Below, piece after piece: positions 9,677 to 18,037 of a stretch of DNA of 64,000 nt. Every line of letters begins with the position of its first letter. The stretch's first letter is position 1. The stretch spans positions 62,001-126,000 of the forward strand of contig NZ_QWVT01000019.1 of assembly GCF_003570705.1 (NCBI RefSeq), given 5' to 3'. This DNA is from Mesobacillus zeae (GTDB lineage: Bacteria; Bacillota; Bacilli; Bacillales; Cytobacillaceae). Both the position numbers and the translations under genes were made by a program. The notes under the pieces were generated by a model, which ran no database searches, was not told the DNA's origin, and saw nothing but the letters and a program-made list of their open reading frames with translations.

Positions 9677-12089
9677 ACTTATCGTTTACTGCTTTATAGT
9701 ACGTACGCTTGTGCATGACCTTGAAATACAGGAGTGTACCAGCAGAGAGTGCTGCAATATAGCCTAGTAAAGTCCATGCATTCTGCCACATGAATCCAAT
9801 ATCACCGCTCGAAACAATTGCTTTAAATCCTGAAACAGAGTATGTCATCGGAAGCAATGGATTGAATACCTGCAGCCAACCTGGGATTAATTCCAGCGGG
9901 AATGTTCCTGCACTGGTTGTCAGCTGGAAAATCAAGATCAAGATGGCGATGAAACGCCCAGGATCTCCAAGCAAAGTGACCAGGAATTGAATCAATGCCA
10001 AAAATGTAAAGCTTGTTATAATTGTGAAAAGGATAAACAATGGAACATTATCAACTTCAAGTCCAAGCCCCAACAGGAGGATGGCATCTGCAAGAAGGGA
10101 TTGAAGAATCCCTACCCCTGCTAGGACTGCAGTCTTACCAGTATACCAGCGGAAACCGCTGCCCGGAATGCCTGCAGGCTCTTTGAACGGGAATACAATT
10201 GAGATTAGCAGTGCGCCTACAAACAACCCAAGCGACAGGAAGTATGGGGCAAAACCCGTTCCGTAGTTCGGTACTTCGTTGATCTTTTCATTGTCTACTT
10301 TTACAGGATTAGCCATCATGTTGAAATTGTCTTTTCCTGCTTTTATGTCCGCTTTATCAGCACCTTCTTTCAGCTTGTCGGCCAGCTCGGCAGAACCGTC
10401 AGCCAGTTTGCCGTTACCGTCAGCTACTTTTCCGGCACCTTCTGAAAGTTTCCCAGCACCTGATTGCATCGCTTCTGACCCAGCTGCCAGCTGTCCTAAA
10501 CCACCGACAAGTGTATTGGATCCACTTGCTAGCTGATCAGCACCAGATTTTGCTGTGCCAAACATCTCGCCGAAGGTGGACATCCCTGAATGGAACTGAT
10601 TCTGTCCAGCAACAAGTTTACCCGAACCTTCTTGAAGCATAACACTTCCTTCAGCCAGCTGCCCGATTCCACCTTGCAGCTGCTTCTGGCCGTCATTAAC
10701 AGTAGCAAGTCCGCCCGAAAGCTGTTCGGCTCCAGTTGCCAGCTTGTCTACACCGCCAGAAAGCTTGCCTGCTCCTTCGGAAAGCTCTCCTGCTCCAGCA
10801 TAAAGTTTGTCTGCTCCTTTGGAAAGCCCTGCTGCTCCAACATAAAGCTTACCTGCTCCCTCGGATAGTCCCGAAGTGCCAACCTTTAATCCGTTGCTTC
10901 CAATGACCAATTCTCCCAATGCAGCTTTAAGAGCTTGTTTCTGCTCTGCAGGAATGGCTGGACTGTTAAGAAGCGGGGTCAACTGTTCATTCAATTGATT
11001 GATACCTGCATCAAGTTTCGCTGCTCCATCCCTAACAGGAATAGATTTGCTCTGCCATTCATTTAAGCCGCCTGCAAGAGTTGAAGCACCAGTGCTGAGT
11101 TGGGCGGTCCCACCCTGCAACTGGTCAGCTCCAGCCTTCAGCGTGTCTGCACCGGTTTTCAGTTCGCCTGCTCCACCCTGCAACTGGTCAGCCCCATCTT
11201 TCAGCTTTCCAGTACCGTTGACGAGTTCCGGCATTTTTCCGTTAACCTGTTGGAGGCCGTCTTTTGTTTTGCTGATTCCCTCATTCAGTCCTTGCTGTCC
11301 TGCCTGAAGGTCTCCTGATGCTGTTTGGAGCTTCTGCTCTCCTTCCTGCAGTTGGCCAAGTCCTCCAGCCAGCTTGGAGGCACCATTATTCAGTTCTTTC
11401 GTTCCCTGATAGGCTTTGTTCATGCCATCACTGAACTCGATGGACTTTCCGGCAAGCATCTCCAGATTATCATACAGCGCCTTTGAACCTTTTTTCAGCT
11501 CTCCGGCGCCGCCGTTAAGCTTGTCGGCTCCTTCATTGGCTTTACCAAGTCCGTCTGCCATCTCACCAACTTTGTCAAACATGGTTTCCGCATACGTCTC
11601 GGACACTTTCTCGGATAGAGATGCCTTAATTTTTTCGACTGCTGTACCCCCTATTTGTGAAGACAGGAAGTTGTAGCTTTCATTCGGCATATAAACGAGT
11701 TCCAATTTCTCTGGTTTTTCATCCAGAAGAGTTGTAGCGTTTTGTGAGAAGTCTTCTGGAATTTTAATTGTCATGTAATACTTTTGATTCTCCAGGCCGC
11801 GATCGCCTTCTTTTTCATCTACAAAGATAAAATTAAATTCTTTTCCTTCATCGAGTTTGTCAACAAGCTCGTTCCCAAGATCGATATCTTCGCCTTCCAT
11901 TGAGGCCCCTTTATCCATATTTACTACCGCAACAGGCAGTTCATCGAGCCGGGCGTATGGATCCCAGAAAGCCCCGAGGAACATTCCAGTGTACAATACC
12001 GGAATGAACAGGACGGCAATAATAGGGATCAGAAGCTTCTTGTTCCGTAAAATTGACAAAGCCTCCTGTTTAAATAAACTACTTTTCAT
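9675..12089 (-). CDS. yhgE: YhgE/Pip domain membrane protein with long LxxGA repeat region
   Basis: Member of the YhgE/Pip family (phage infection protein-like, ABC-2-type membrane fold); the transported or secreted substrate is not established. An N-terminal membrane segment (LLIPIIAVLFIPVLYTGMFLGAF) is followed by an extracytoplasmic domain. From about residue 190 to 600 there is a long repeat rich in L-x-x-G-A-x-x-L-x-x-G units (e.g. LYVGAAGLSKGADKLYAGA), expected to form an extended helical rod. Five membrane segments form the C-terminal 200 residues. The start ATG at 12089 begins MKSSLFKQEALSIL, with GGAGGG 11 nt upstream; a TTG at 12107 sits before this site. Controlled by the adjacent YhgD through a shared operator. 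Confidence 0.88.
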   Translation of the reverse strand: MKSSLFKQEALSILRNKKLLIPIIAVLFIPVLYTGMFLGAFWDPYARLDELPVAVVNMDKGASMEGEDIDLGNELVDKLDEGKEFNFIFVDEKEGDRGLENQKYYMTIKIPEDFSQNATTLLDEKPEKLELVYMPNESYNFLSSQIGGTAVEKIKASLSEKVSETYAETMFDKVGEMADGLGKANEGADKLNGGAGELKKGSKALYDNLEMLAGKSIEFSDGMNKAYQGTKELNNGASKLAGGLGQLQEGEQKLQTASGDLQAGQQGLNEGISKTKDGLQQVNGKMPELVNGTGKLKDGADQLQGGAGELKTGADTLKAGADQLQGGTAQLSTGASTLAGGLNEWQSKSIPVRDGAAKLDAGINQLNEQLTPLLNSPAIPAEQKQALKAALGELVIGSNGLKVGTSGLSEGAGKLYVGAAGLSKGADKLYAGAGELSEGAGKLSGGVDKLATGAEQLSGGLATVNDGQKQLQGGIGQLAEGSVMLQEGSGKLVAGQNQFHSGMSTFGEMFGTAKSGADQLASGSNTLVGGLGQLAAGSEAMQSGAGKLSEGAGKVADGNGKLADGSAELADKLKEGADKADIKAGKDNFNMMANPVKVDNEKINEVPNYGTGFAPYFLSLGLFVGALLISIVFPFKEPAGIPGSGFRWYTGKTAVLAGVGILQSLLADAILLLGLGLEVDNVPLFILFTIITSFTFLALIQFLVTLLGDPGRFIAILILIFQLTTSAGTFPLELIPGWLQVFNPLLPMTYSVSGFKAIVSSGDIGFMWQNAWTLLGYIAALSAGTLLYFKVMHKRTYYKAVNDK

Positions 12090-12114
12090 TGATGATAATC
12101 CCTCCAATAATAGT

Positions 12115-12137
12115 TGACCATTTTGATCATTTGGTCA
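12115..12137. promoter_or_regulatory. probable YhgD operator upstream of yhgE
   Basis: TGACC-N13-GGTCA inverted repeat (23 bp) 26 nt before the yhgE start. The same arms and the same 13-nt spacing recur at 12763-12785 in front of yhgD, arguing for one TetR-family dimer binding both sites. Confidence 0.7.
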
Positions 12138-12162
12138 TTCTACTCTAAAAAAATGGGGCTAT

Positions 12163-12735
12163 CTATACAGACAATCCCTTGAAAATATAAAGCTCAAAAA
12201 GCTTTAATATTTGTTCTTTATCGAGCGGCTTACGCTTTTTTTCCCAGTCAAAGATCAGGGAAATGTAAAGTTTCAGCATAATAAACGCTGTAAGTTCAGG
12301 ATCGCACTCTTTAATTTCGCCTTTTCCGATAGCAGTCTTGACCTGTTCGGCAATATAATTCAAGATTGCATGCTCAAGCTTTTCCATTACATCAATGACT
12401 GCCAAGGTACCAATATCCTTTTCTTCCTGAAACAGCTTGATTGTCAGCTGATGCTCTTTTCGGAAGCGAAGAATGCTGTATAGCGTCCGATGAACATTTT
12501 CATAAAACGAAAGGGCAGGATCAATTGAAGCGTCTGCTGTCTCTTTCATTTCTTTGATGAGGCGGTGAATGATCTCATCGAACAATTCTTCCTTATTCTT
12601 AAAAAAAGTGTAAATTGTTCCTTTTCCTACGTTTGCCAGTTTCGCTACCTGGTCAATAGTCGTTGCTTTATAGCCAAACAGGGAAAATGACTTTGTTGCT
12701 GCATCAATAATCAGTTTCTTCCTGTCAACTACCAA
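12163..12735 (-). CDS. yhgD: TetR/AcrR-family transcriptional regulator YhgD
   Basis: Likely autoregulated repressor of yhgE. The N-terminal helix-turn-helix reads AATKSFSLFGYKATTIDQVAKLANVGKGTIYTFFKNKEELFDEI, a textbook TetR DNA-binding domain; the C-terminal ligand domain is of the YhgD type. The TTG at 12735 has GAGG at 8-nt spacing and gives MVVDRKKLIIDAATK, aligning with the known N-terminus; ATG 12741 is too close to the ribosome binding site. Inverted repeats TGACC-N13-GGTCA flank the gene on both sides. Confidence 0.88.
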   Translation of the reverse strand: MVVDRKKLIIDAATKSFSLFGYKATTIDQVAKLANVGKGTIYTFFKNKEELFDEIIHRLIKEMKETADASIDPALSFYENVHRTLYSILRFRKEHQLTIKLFQEEKDIGTLAVIDVMEKLEHAILNYIAEQVKTAIGKGEIKECDPELTAFIMLKLYISLIFDWEKKRKPLDKEQILKLFELYIFKGLSV

Positions 12736-12762
12736 CGTCATCACCTCTTTTTCGATCATTTA

Positions 12763-12785
12763 TGACCATATGAACAAAACGGTCA
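12763..12785. promoter_or_regulatory. probable YhgD autoregulatory operator
   Basis: TGACC-N13-GGTCA inverted repeat just upstream of yhgD, same geometry as the site in front of yhgE (12115-12137). Confidence 0.7.
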
Positions 12786-12910
12786 TTTCGAACAATATTT
12801 ACTTTACCACTTTAAACTTAGGTAATCAAGCATAAAAGCACAAAGTTTTTGTAAATAAATGGCGCAACCGCTTACATGGTAATAAACAGATTTTTTATCT
12901 CAAAATTGAT

Positions 12911-12943
12911 AAAAAACCTGCCAGGGACATTTTCCCAGGCAGG
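12911..12943 (-). terminator. terminator after hemY
   Basis: 11-bp stem CCTGCC(n)GGGA/TCCC(n)GGCAGG (12917-12927 with 12933-12943; one mismatch), 5-nt loop, six U in the minus transcript. Ends the hemE-hemH-hemY operon. Confidence 0.85.
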
Positions 12944-12955
12944 CCATTTGTAAAC

Positions 12956-14377
12956 TTATTGGAAATTGAGATAAGAAAGAATCTTTTTAACGGCAGTTTC
13001 CCCTTGATCGATACAATCAGGGATACCCAACCCCTCAAAAGAACTTCCAGCCATGTAAACTCCCGGAAGCTCTGCCTGAAGTCCGTCTTTTAACGCTTCG
13101 ACACGCTGTTTATGTCCCACTGTATACTGTGGCATTGATTCCTTCCAGCGGGTAATGACGGTAAACTCCGGTTCGGCGGCAATATTCATTGTTTTTCTCA
13201 AATCTTCCAACACGACTTTCACAATTTCAGCATCAGGCTGATCCACAATTGCTTCATCACCCGCCCGGCCTACATAGCAGCGGAGCAAAGCTTTCCCTTT
13301 CGGAGTGGAATGCGCCCATTTTTTATGTGTCCATGTACAGGCCGTAATCACATAGTCGCTGTTCCTTGAGACGACAAATCCTGTCCCGTCAATATCTTCC
13401 TTGATCGCACTTTCCGGGAAAGCCATTGAAACTGTCGCCACTGATGTAGACGGCATGTTTTTGAAGCCTTCGAAAAGGTGCTCATGTTCCGGGAACATAT
13501 GGAGCGCCGCTTCGTGCGGAGCAGTCATAACAATGCTGTCAGCCTCTAGCGTATCACCAGTGCTCAGCTTGAGTGCATAGCCGTTTTCGCTTTTCACTAC
13601 TTTGTCAACACGGGTACTTTTCATGACAGAGCCATCCTCAAGTTTCGCTTCAATGGCTTCTGCCATTGACTGAAGGCCTGTTGAAATTCCTATGAAAATC
13701 CCTTTTTTCTTTGGAGCTCCAGCTCCAGGAGCTTTACGCGGAGGCGTCGTTTTCTTCATGCCTCGCACAAGGCTTCCATATTTCTGCTCCAAATGGTAAA
13801 ACTGCGGGAATGTAGCCATTAAGCTAAGACGATCAATATCTCCTGCATATATTCCCGACAGCAATGGCTCAATCAAGTTTTCCACAACCTCATCACCAAG
13901 CCTGCGCCGGAAGAAGGTTCCCAAAGTCTGGTCCTCCTTCTTTTCAGAAGGAGGAAGGATAAAATCTCCCGCTGCGCGGAATTTACCCGGCCATGAAAAT
14001 AATTTCGTTGTGATGAACGGGCCGATTTCCGTCGGAATACCCATGATAGATCCGCCTGGCATTGGATGAAGCCTGTCACGTACAAGGACATATGATTTAC
14101 CCGAAGAATTATTGACAATCTTGTCGCCAAGGCCCACTTCCCTTGCAAGCCTTCCTGCGCTTTCTTTACGTTCAAGAAATGAATCGGGGCCACGTTCTAT
14201 TACAAATCCATCTTTAACAACAGTTTGCATTTTACCGCCAATGCGGCGCGATGCTTCAACCAATTTGACCTCTAGGGGCAGTTTATGATCGCGAGCATGT
14301 TTCTGAAGGTAGTATGCTGCTGTCAGCCCGGTGATTCCGCCACCAATGATGACAACCTTTTTCTTAGTGTCCGCCAC
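12956..14377 (-). CDS. hemY: coproporphyrinogen III oxidase (HemY/CgoX, formerly protoporphyrinogen oxidase)
   Basis: FAD-dependent oxidase of the Gram-positive coproporphyrin-dependent haem pathway. It makes coproporphyrin III, the substrate of the neighbouring HemH. The N-terminal dinucleotide-binding motif VVIIGGGITGLTAAYYL is followed by EASRRIGGKMQTV and ERGPDSFLERK, both diagnostic of the family. The C-terminal FAD-contacting segment is GVYMAGSSFEGLGIPDCIDQGE. About 473 residues. I prefer GTG 14377 (AGG at 8 nt; MADTKKKVVIIGGG) to ATG 14383. Third gene of hemE-H-Y; 25 nt after hemH. Confidence 0.93.
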   Translation of the reverse strand: MADTKKKVVIIGGGITGLTAAYYLQKHARDHKLPLEVKLVEASRRIGGKMQTVVKDGFVIERGPDSFLERKESAGRLAREVGLGDKIVNNSSGKSYVLVRDRLHPMPGGSIMGIPTEIGPFITTKLFSWPGKFRAAGDFILPPSEKKEDQTLGTFFRRRLGDEVVENLIEPLLSGIYAGDIDRLSLMATFPQFYHLEQKYGSLVRGMKKTTPPRKAPGAGAPKKKGIFIGISTGLQSMAEAIEAKLEDGSVMKSTRVDKVVKSENGYALKLSTGDTLEADSIVMTAPHEAALHMFPEHEHLFEGFKNMPSTSVATVSMAFPESAIKEDIDGTGFVVSRNSDYVITACTWTHKKWAHSTPKGKALLRCYVGRAGDEAIVDQPDAEIVKVVLEDLRKTMNIAAEPEFTVITRWKESMPQYTVGHKQRVEALKDGLQAELPGVYMAGSSFEGLGIPDCIDQGETAVKKILSYLNFQ

Positions 14378-14402
14378 TTTCATCGCCTACTTTTCTTTGT
14401 GA

Positions 14403-15341
14403 TTAACCTTTAAGCGACAGCTTTTTCAAGATAACTTCAGCCATCGCATCAATAAATTCTGGCTGTGCGTTCGGCATTTCAGGGCGGTAGTAGGAAGCCC
14501 CCACTTTGTCAGTAACGGTTTTGCATTCATAATCATTATCATAGAGGACCTCGAGATGGTCTGAGACAAAACCGGCCGGCACATAAACAAATGCTTTGCA
14601 GCCATGAGTTTCAAACAATTGTTGTGTTAAGTCCTGAACATCAGGGCCAAGCCACGGGTCAGGAGTGTTCCCTGCACTTTGCCACCCAACTTCATACTGA
14701 TCAACCCCGGCTGCCTCAGCAATTAGTCGGGCTGTTTCCTTCAATTGCTGCGGATAAGGATCACCCATTTGAAGAATCTTTTCCGGAAGGCTGTGCGCCG
14801 AGACAATCAGCATGGCTTCTTGCCTTTCAGCTTCAGGCATGTGATTACAGGTTTCCCTCACCCTGTCTCCCCAGTACTTGATGAACTTCGGCTCATCGTA
14901 CCAGCTTTCAACCGATATAATGTTAGGGCCGCCAAGCTTACCGGCTTCTTCCTTTGCCCTTCCGTTATATGATTTAACGCTGAATGTCGAGAAATGCGGA
15001 GCGAGCACAATACTTATGGCATCTTCAATTCCATCTTCATGCATCGCTTTTACAGCGTCTTCTACAAAAGGCTCGATGTGCTTGAGTCCAAGATACATTT
15101 TAAACTCGTACTCATCCTGGATGCTATTTAGATGGGCTTCGAGCTTTTCAGCCTGCTCAATTGTAATCCTGGCAAGCGGTGAAATACCTCCGATTGCTTC
15201 GTATCTTTGTGTCAAGTCTTCAAGCATTTCGGGAGAAGGTTTTCTTCCGCGCCTGATATGGGTATAGTATCTTTCAATATCTTCTTCTTTATATGGAGTA
15301 CCATAGGCCATAACGAGCAGGCCTCTCTTTTTCTTTGCCAT
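14403..15341 (-). CDS. hemH: coproporphyrin ferrochelatase (HemH/CpfC)
   Basis: Inserts ferrous iron into coproporphyrin III. At 312 residues it matches the soluble monomeric Bacillus enzyme. The N-terminus [33 protein letters not shown] is typical, the catalytic-histidine segment is [11 protein letters not shown], and the [17 protein letters not shown] block follows. [14 protein letters not shown] near the C-terminus carries the conserved glutamate. Good AGAGGTGCAATC ribosome binding site. Middle gene of the haem operon. Confidence 0.95.
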   Translation of the reverse strand: MAKKKRGLLVMAYGTPYKEEDIERYYTHIRRGRKPSPEMLEDLTQRYEAIGGISPLARITIEQAEKLEAHLNSIQDEYEFKMYLGLKHIEPFVEDAVKAMHEDGIEDAISIVLAPHFSTFSVKSYNGRAKEEAGKLGGPNIISVESWYDEPKFIKYWGDRVRETCNHMPEAERQEAMLIVSAHSLPEKILQMGDPYPQQLKETARLIAEAAGVDQYEVGWQSAGNTPDPWLGPDVQDLTQQLFETHGCKAFVYVPAGFVSDHLEVLYDNDYECKTVTDKVGASYYRPEMPNAQPEFIDAMAEVILKKLSLKG

Positions 15342-15439
15342 GATTGCACCTCTTTATACCATCGTTTTGCACTGGATTTGCTTTCTATATTCTCGCAAAA
15401 AACAGGACAATATGCCAATTTGAATATTCGTTTCTATAT

Positions 15440-16486
15440 TTACCGACCAAGCCTGGAAGCGGAATATTCATGGATAAAGGAAGCAAGTCTTTTCAGTGTA
15501 TCAGGGTTGACGGACGGAAATACGCCGTGCCCAAGATTGAAAATGTGGCCAGGCTGTTCGATCCCCTGATCGATGATAGCTCTCGCTCTCTCTTCAATCA
15601 CTTCCCAAGGAGCAAGGAGGATTGCTGGATCGAGGTTTCCCTGGACCGTTTTATGAATACCCATTTGTCTCGCTTCGCTGATTTCTAAACGCCAGTCAAG
15701 GCCGACCACATCAAGCGGGAGATCGTTCCACTCGCGGGCAAGGTGGCTCGCTCCAACACCAAACATGATGAGCGGAACATTCTCTTCCTTAAGTTCCGTG
15801 AAAATCCTGTTCATTATAGGCTTGATGTAATGCCTGTAATCGTTGACGTTTAGTGCACCGACCCATGAGTCAAAGATTTGGATGGCTTTCGCACCCGCTT
15901 TAATCTGTGATTTCACGTATGTAATAATCATGTCTCCAAGCTTGTCCATCAGAGCAAACCATGCTTTAGGCTCTGCATACATAAAGGCTTTTGTTTTATT
16001 GTAGTTCTTTGAAGGGCCTCCCTCGATCATGTAGCTTGCAAGTGTAAATGGAGCGCCGGAAAATCCAATCAAAGGAACCGACAGCTGCTCCTCTGTTAAA
16101 AGCTTGATCGTATCAAGGACATACGGGATATCATTTTCAGGATGAATTTCTCCAAGCTTTTCCACGTCGGCTAGAGAACGGACAGGATTGGAGATAACCG
16201 GGCCAATTCCTGATTTGATTTCGACATCAACACCAAGCGCAGGAAGCGGGGTCATTATATCTTTATAAAGGATAGCCGCATCGACATTGTATTGTTCGAC
16301 CGGAAGCCTTGTTACATAGGCGCAAAGCTCCGGCTGATGGGTAATTTCAAAAAGGGAGTATTTCTCCTTGATTTTACGGTACTCCGGCTGGGAGCGGCCT
16401 GCCTGGCGCATATACCATACCGGTGTATGCCCTGTCTTTTCTCCCCTTGCTGCTTTCAAAAATGTATCATTTATCACTTTCGACAT
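15440..16486 (-). CDS. hemE: uroporphyrinogen decarboxylase
   Basis: Decarboxylates uroporphyrinogen III to coproporphyrinogen III. Signatures [15 protein letters not shown] (substrate-binding arginines) and [21 protein letters not shown] are present; about 348 residues, the normal length. The start ATG at 16486 (MSKVINDTF) has GGAG at 8 nt; an ATG 60 nt further upstream lacks such a signal. First gene of hemE-H-Y. It is divergent from hmoB, and a 19-bp palindrome lies between them. Confidence 0.95.
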   Translation of the reverse strand: MSKVINDTFLKAARGEKTGHTPVWYMRQAGRSQPEYRKIKEKYSLFEITHQPELCAYVTRLPVEQYNVDAAILYKDIMTPLPALGVDVEIKSGIGPVISNPVRSLADVEKLGEIHPENDIPYVLDTIKLLTEEQLSVPLIGFSGAPFTLASYMIEGGPSKNYNKTKAFMYAEPKAWFALMDKLGDMIITYVKSQIKAGAKAIQIFDSWVGALNVNDYRHYIKPIMNRIFTELKEENVPLIMFGVGASHLAREWNDLPLDVVGLDWRLEISEARQMGIHKTVQGNLDPAILLAPWEVIEERARAIIDQGIEQPGHIFNLGHGVFPSVNPDTLKRLASFIHEYSASRLGR

Positions 16487-16563
16487 TGATAAAGCTCCAC
16501 CTTTCGTTCGTGTCTGCCTTCTATTGTAATATAAATAATATCCCATTAAAAATACCTAGTCTC

Positions 16564-16582
16564 GGCTATATACACTATAGCC
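16564..16582. promoter_or_regulatory. palindrome in the hemE-hmoB divergent region
   Basis: GGCTATA-N5-TATAGCC, perfect 7-bp arms, 78 nt from hemE and about 165 nt from hmoB. A run of T follows on the plus strand, but there is no plus-strand gene upstream to terminate. An operator linking haem synthesis and turnover is plausible; the regulator is unknown. Confidence 0.35.
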
Positions 16583-16746
16583 TTTTTAACTTCAAGTTTC
16601 ATAGCAGACCGCTCAAATGTCACAAAAATGACGTTTTTTATTTAACCGTCCATTTTACTGTATTTATTTGTCAGAGACATCTTGAAATGTTCCAACAACG
16701 GAGGTTAAGGGTATAATGGAGGAACCAAAAAGATGAGGTGATTCTT

Positions 16747-17262
16747 TTGAATATGTTCATTACTGCAGGCACTTTTGATTTCCTGCAAAAAATGAAGGAC
16801 AGATATCCTTCGGAAAAGATGCTTCTCCTGTCGAGCGGCGAAGGAGCTTCTATTCTCCATGAAACAGAAGGAAAGACAGTGTTCAACGAACCAAGAAAAT
16901 ATGAGGTAATTGATACCGCAGGAACATTTGATGGAGCCGGATTTGCTGTCTTAAACAATATTCCTGTCAACGATGAAGGCAGGCCGTTGTTCGAATATCG
17001 CTTCCTCAACCGTCCAAGGATGATCGAGAAAGAGCCTGGTTTCGTCGCCATCCGGGTCTTGCGCCCATTATCCTCTAATACTTACGTCATCCTGACACTA
17101 TGGGACAGTGAGCCCTCTTTTGAAAAATGGCAAGACTCCCAGGCGTACAAACACGGCCATAAAAAAAGCGGAACGGAAGAAGGAATTGACGCCAAGCCAT
17201 CCATCTTTTCCGGACCCTCATATGTCTCTAAACACCACACCGTTCAGGGTGATCAGGATTAA
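16747..17262 (+). CDS. hmoB: haem-degrading monooxygenase HmoB (YhgC)
   Basis: ABM-superfamily haem monooxygenase, opening the haem ring to release iron. About 171 residues, close to B. subtilis HmoB (YhgC, 166). An N-terminal extension precedes the C-terminal ABM domain, which begins around FAVLNNIPVNDEGRPLFEYRF and includes PGFVAIRVLRP, TLWDSEPSFEKWQDSQAYKHGH. TTG at 16747 is favoured (GAGG at 8 nt, MNMFITAGTFDFL). Adjacent, divergent haem genes support the role. The family member was assigned from overall resemblance and synteny. Confidence 0.85.
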   Translation: MNMFITAGTFDFLQKMKDRYPSEKMLLLSSGEGASILHETEGKTVFNEPRKYEVIDTAGTFDGAGFAVLNNIPVNDEGRPLFEYRFLNRPRMIEKEPGFVAIRVLRPLSSNTYVILTLWDSEPSFEKWQDSQAYKHGHKKSGTEEGIDAKPSIFSGPSYVSKHHTVQGDQD

Positions 17263-17289
17263 TGATTCAAAAAGCAGGCTGCCGAATTG

Positions 17290-17345
17290 AACTGCACCCC
17301 AATTGTTAGACACACATCTAACAATTGGAGGTGCAGTTTTTTTGC
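17290..17345 (+). terminator. long hairpin terminator resembling paired IS3-family ends
   Basis: Left arm 17290-17310 begins AACTGCACC and ends CCAATTGTTAGA; loop CACACA; right arm 17317-17338 is its complement with one bulged A, followed by seven or more T. The arms look like IS3/IS150-group terminal repeats (TGAACTGCACCCC is preserved at the outer left edge), brought together without any transposase. It probably now serves as the hmoB terminator. Confidence 0.75.
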
Positions 17346-17457
17346 TTCAGTCATCTCGATGTCTCCTATTAAACATTTGGTTCATCCATGCCAAAGATTA
17401 TGAAGTCTATCAACACCCTGTTTTCTTAATTCAATACAAAATGGTTAATCATATGTA

Positions 17458-17898
17458 TCAGCTATGAGCGGGCCGCCTGTCCTTTATTTTTTCATATAGA
17501 TAGATCCAGAGAATTGACCAAATGAAACCTGCGGCATATCCACCGGCTACATTGGATGGAAAGTGAACATTCAATGCAATGCGGCTTATCCCGAGCAGCA
17601 GGATAAGAACAGCAGTAGCCAATATCCCTGCCCGTTTGGAAAATGTGGCTTCCATCGGCCTTTTAATAAAATAGAAGGCCATCATAAACATAATGAGTCC
17701 TGCCATTGCATGGTCGCTTGGATAGCTCGACGTCTTTACTTCTACCAAATACTCGAACTCAGGTCTCGGCCTGCCATGCCATAATTTCATCCAAAGCAAT
17801 CCTGTCGAAGGCAACCCCCTTGAGATAGCGTATGAAAAATAAAGATAAACAGCCAGCGCGATGATTGTCCAGCCTACGCGATTTTTATAAATTCTCAT
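17458..17898 (-). CDS. short PAP2-family membrane phosphatase
   Basis: Membrane phosphatase of the PAP2 superfamily, acting on a lipid phosphate or undecaprenyl pyrophosphate. All three catalytic motifs are present: KLWHGRPRP (KX6RP), YPSDHAMAG (PSGH equivalent) and SRIALNVH (SRX5H). At 146 residues it is short: the KX6RP motif is already near residue 38, so the one or two N-terminal membrane helices usual in the family are missing. A good ribosome binding site (GGGGAGGG) precedes ATG 17898, so the short form may be genuine rather than an artefact. Isolated gene. Confidence 0.82.
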   Translation of the reverse strand: MRIYKNRVGWTIIALAVYLYFSYAISRGLPSTGLLWMKLWHGRPRPEFEYLVEVKTSSYPSDHAMAGLIMFMMAFYFIKRPMEATFSKRAGILATAVLILLLGISRIALNVHFPSNVAGGYAAGFIWSILWIYLYEKIKDRRPAHS

Positions 17899-18037
17899 AA
17901 TTAACTGCCCTCCCCTCTTTCTTTATCATTCCCCGCCAGTTTATAAACATTATCATATTAAAATTCGCGATCAAAACAGAAGAGTAATGTTATAATTGCT
18001 AAAAACATTCTAAATTTTCAGAAAGAGGTGGTTTTAA

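Noticed and set aside
10279-11676. Several long proline- or serine-rich plus-strand frames inside yhgE
   Set aside because: They are antisense readings of the repetitive yhgE coding region, with no ribosome binding sites.
12841-12880. cre-like sequence TGTAAGCGGTTGCG on the minus strand between hemY and yhgD
   Set aside because: Two of the last conserved positions are wrong and there is no gene start suitably placed downstream; not reported as a site.
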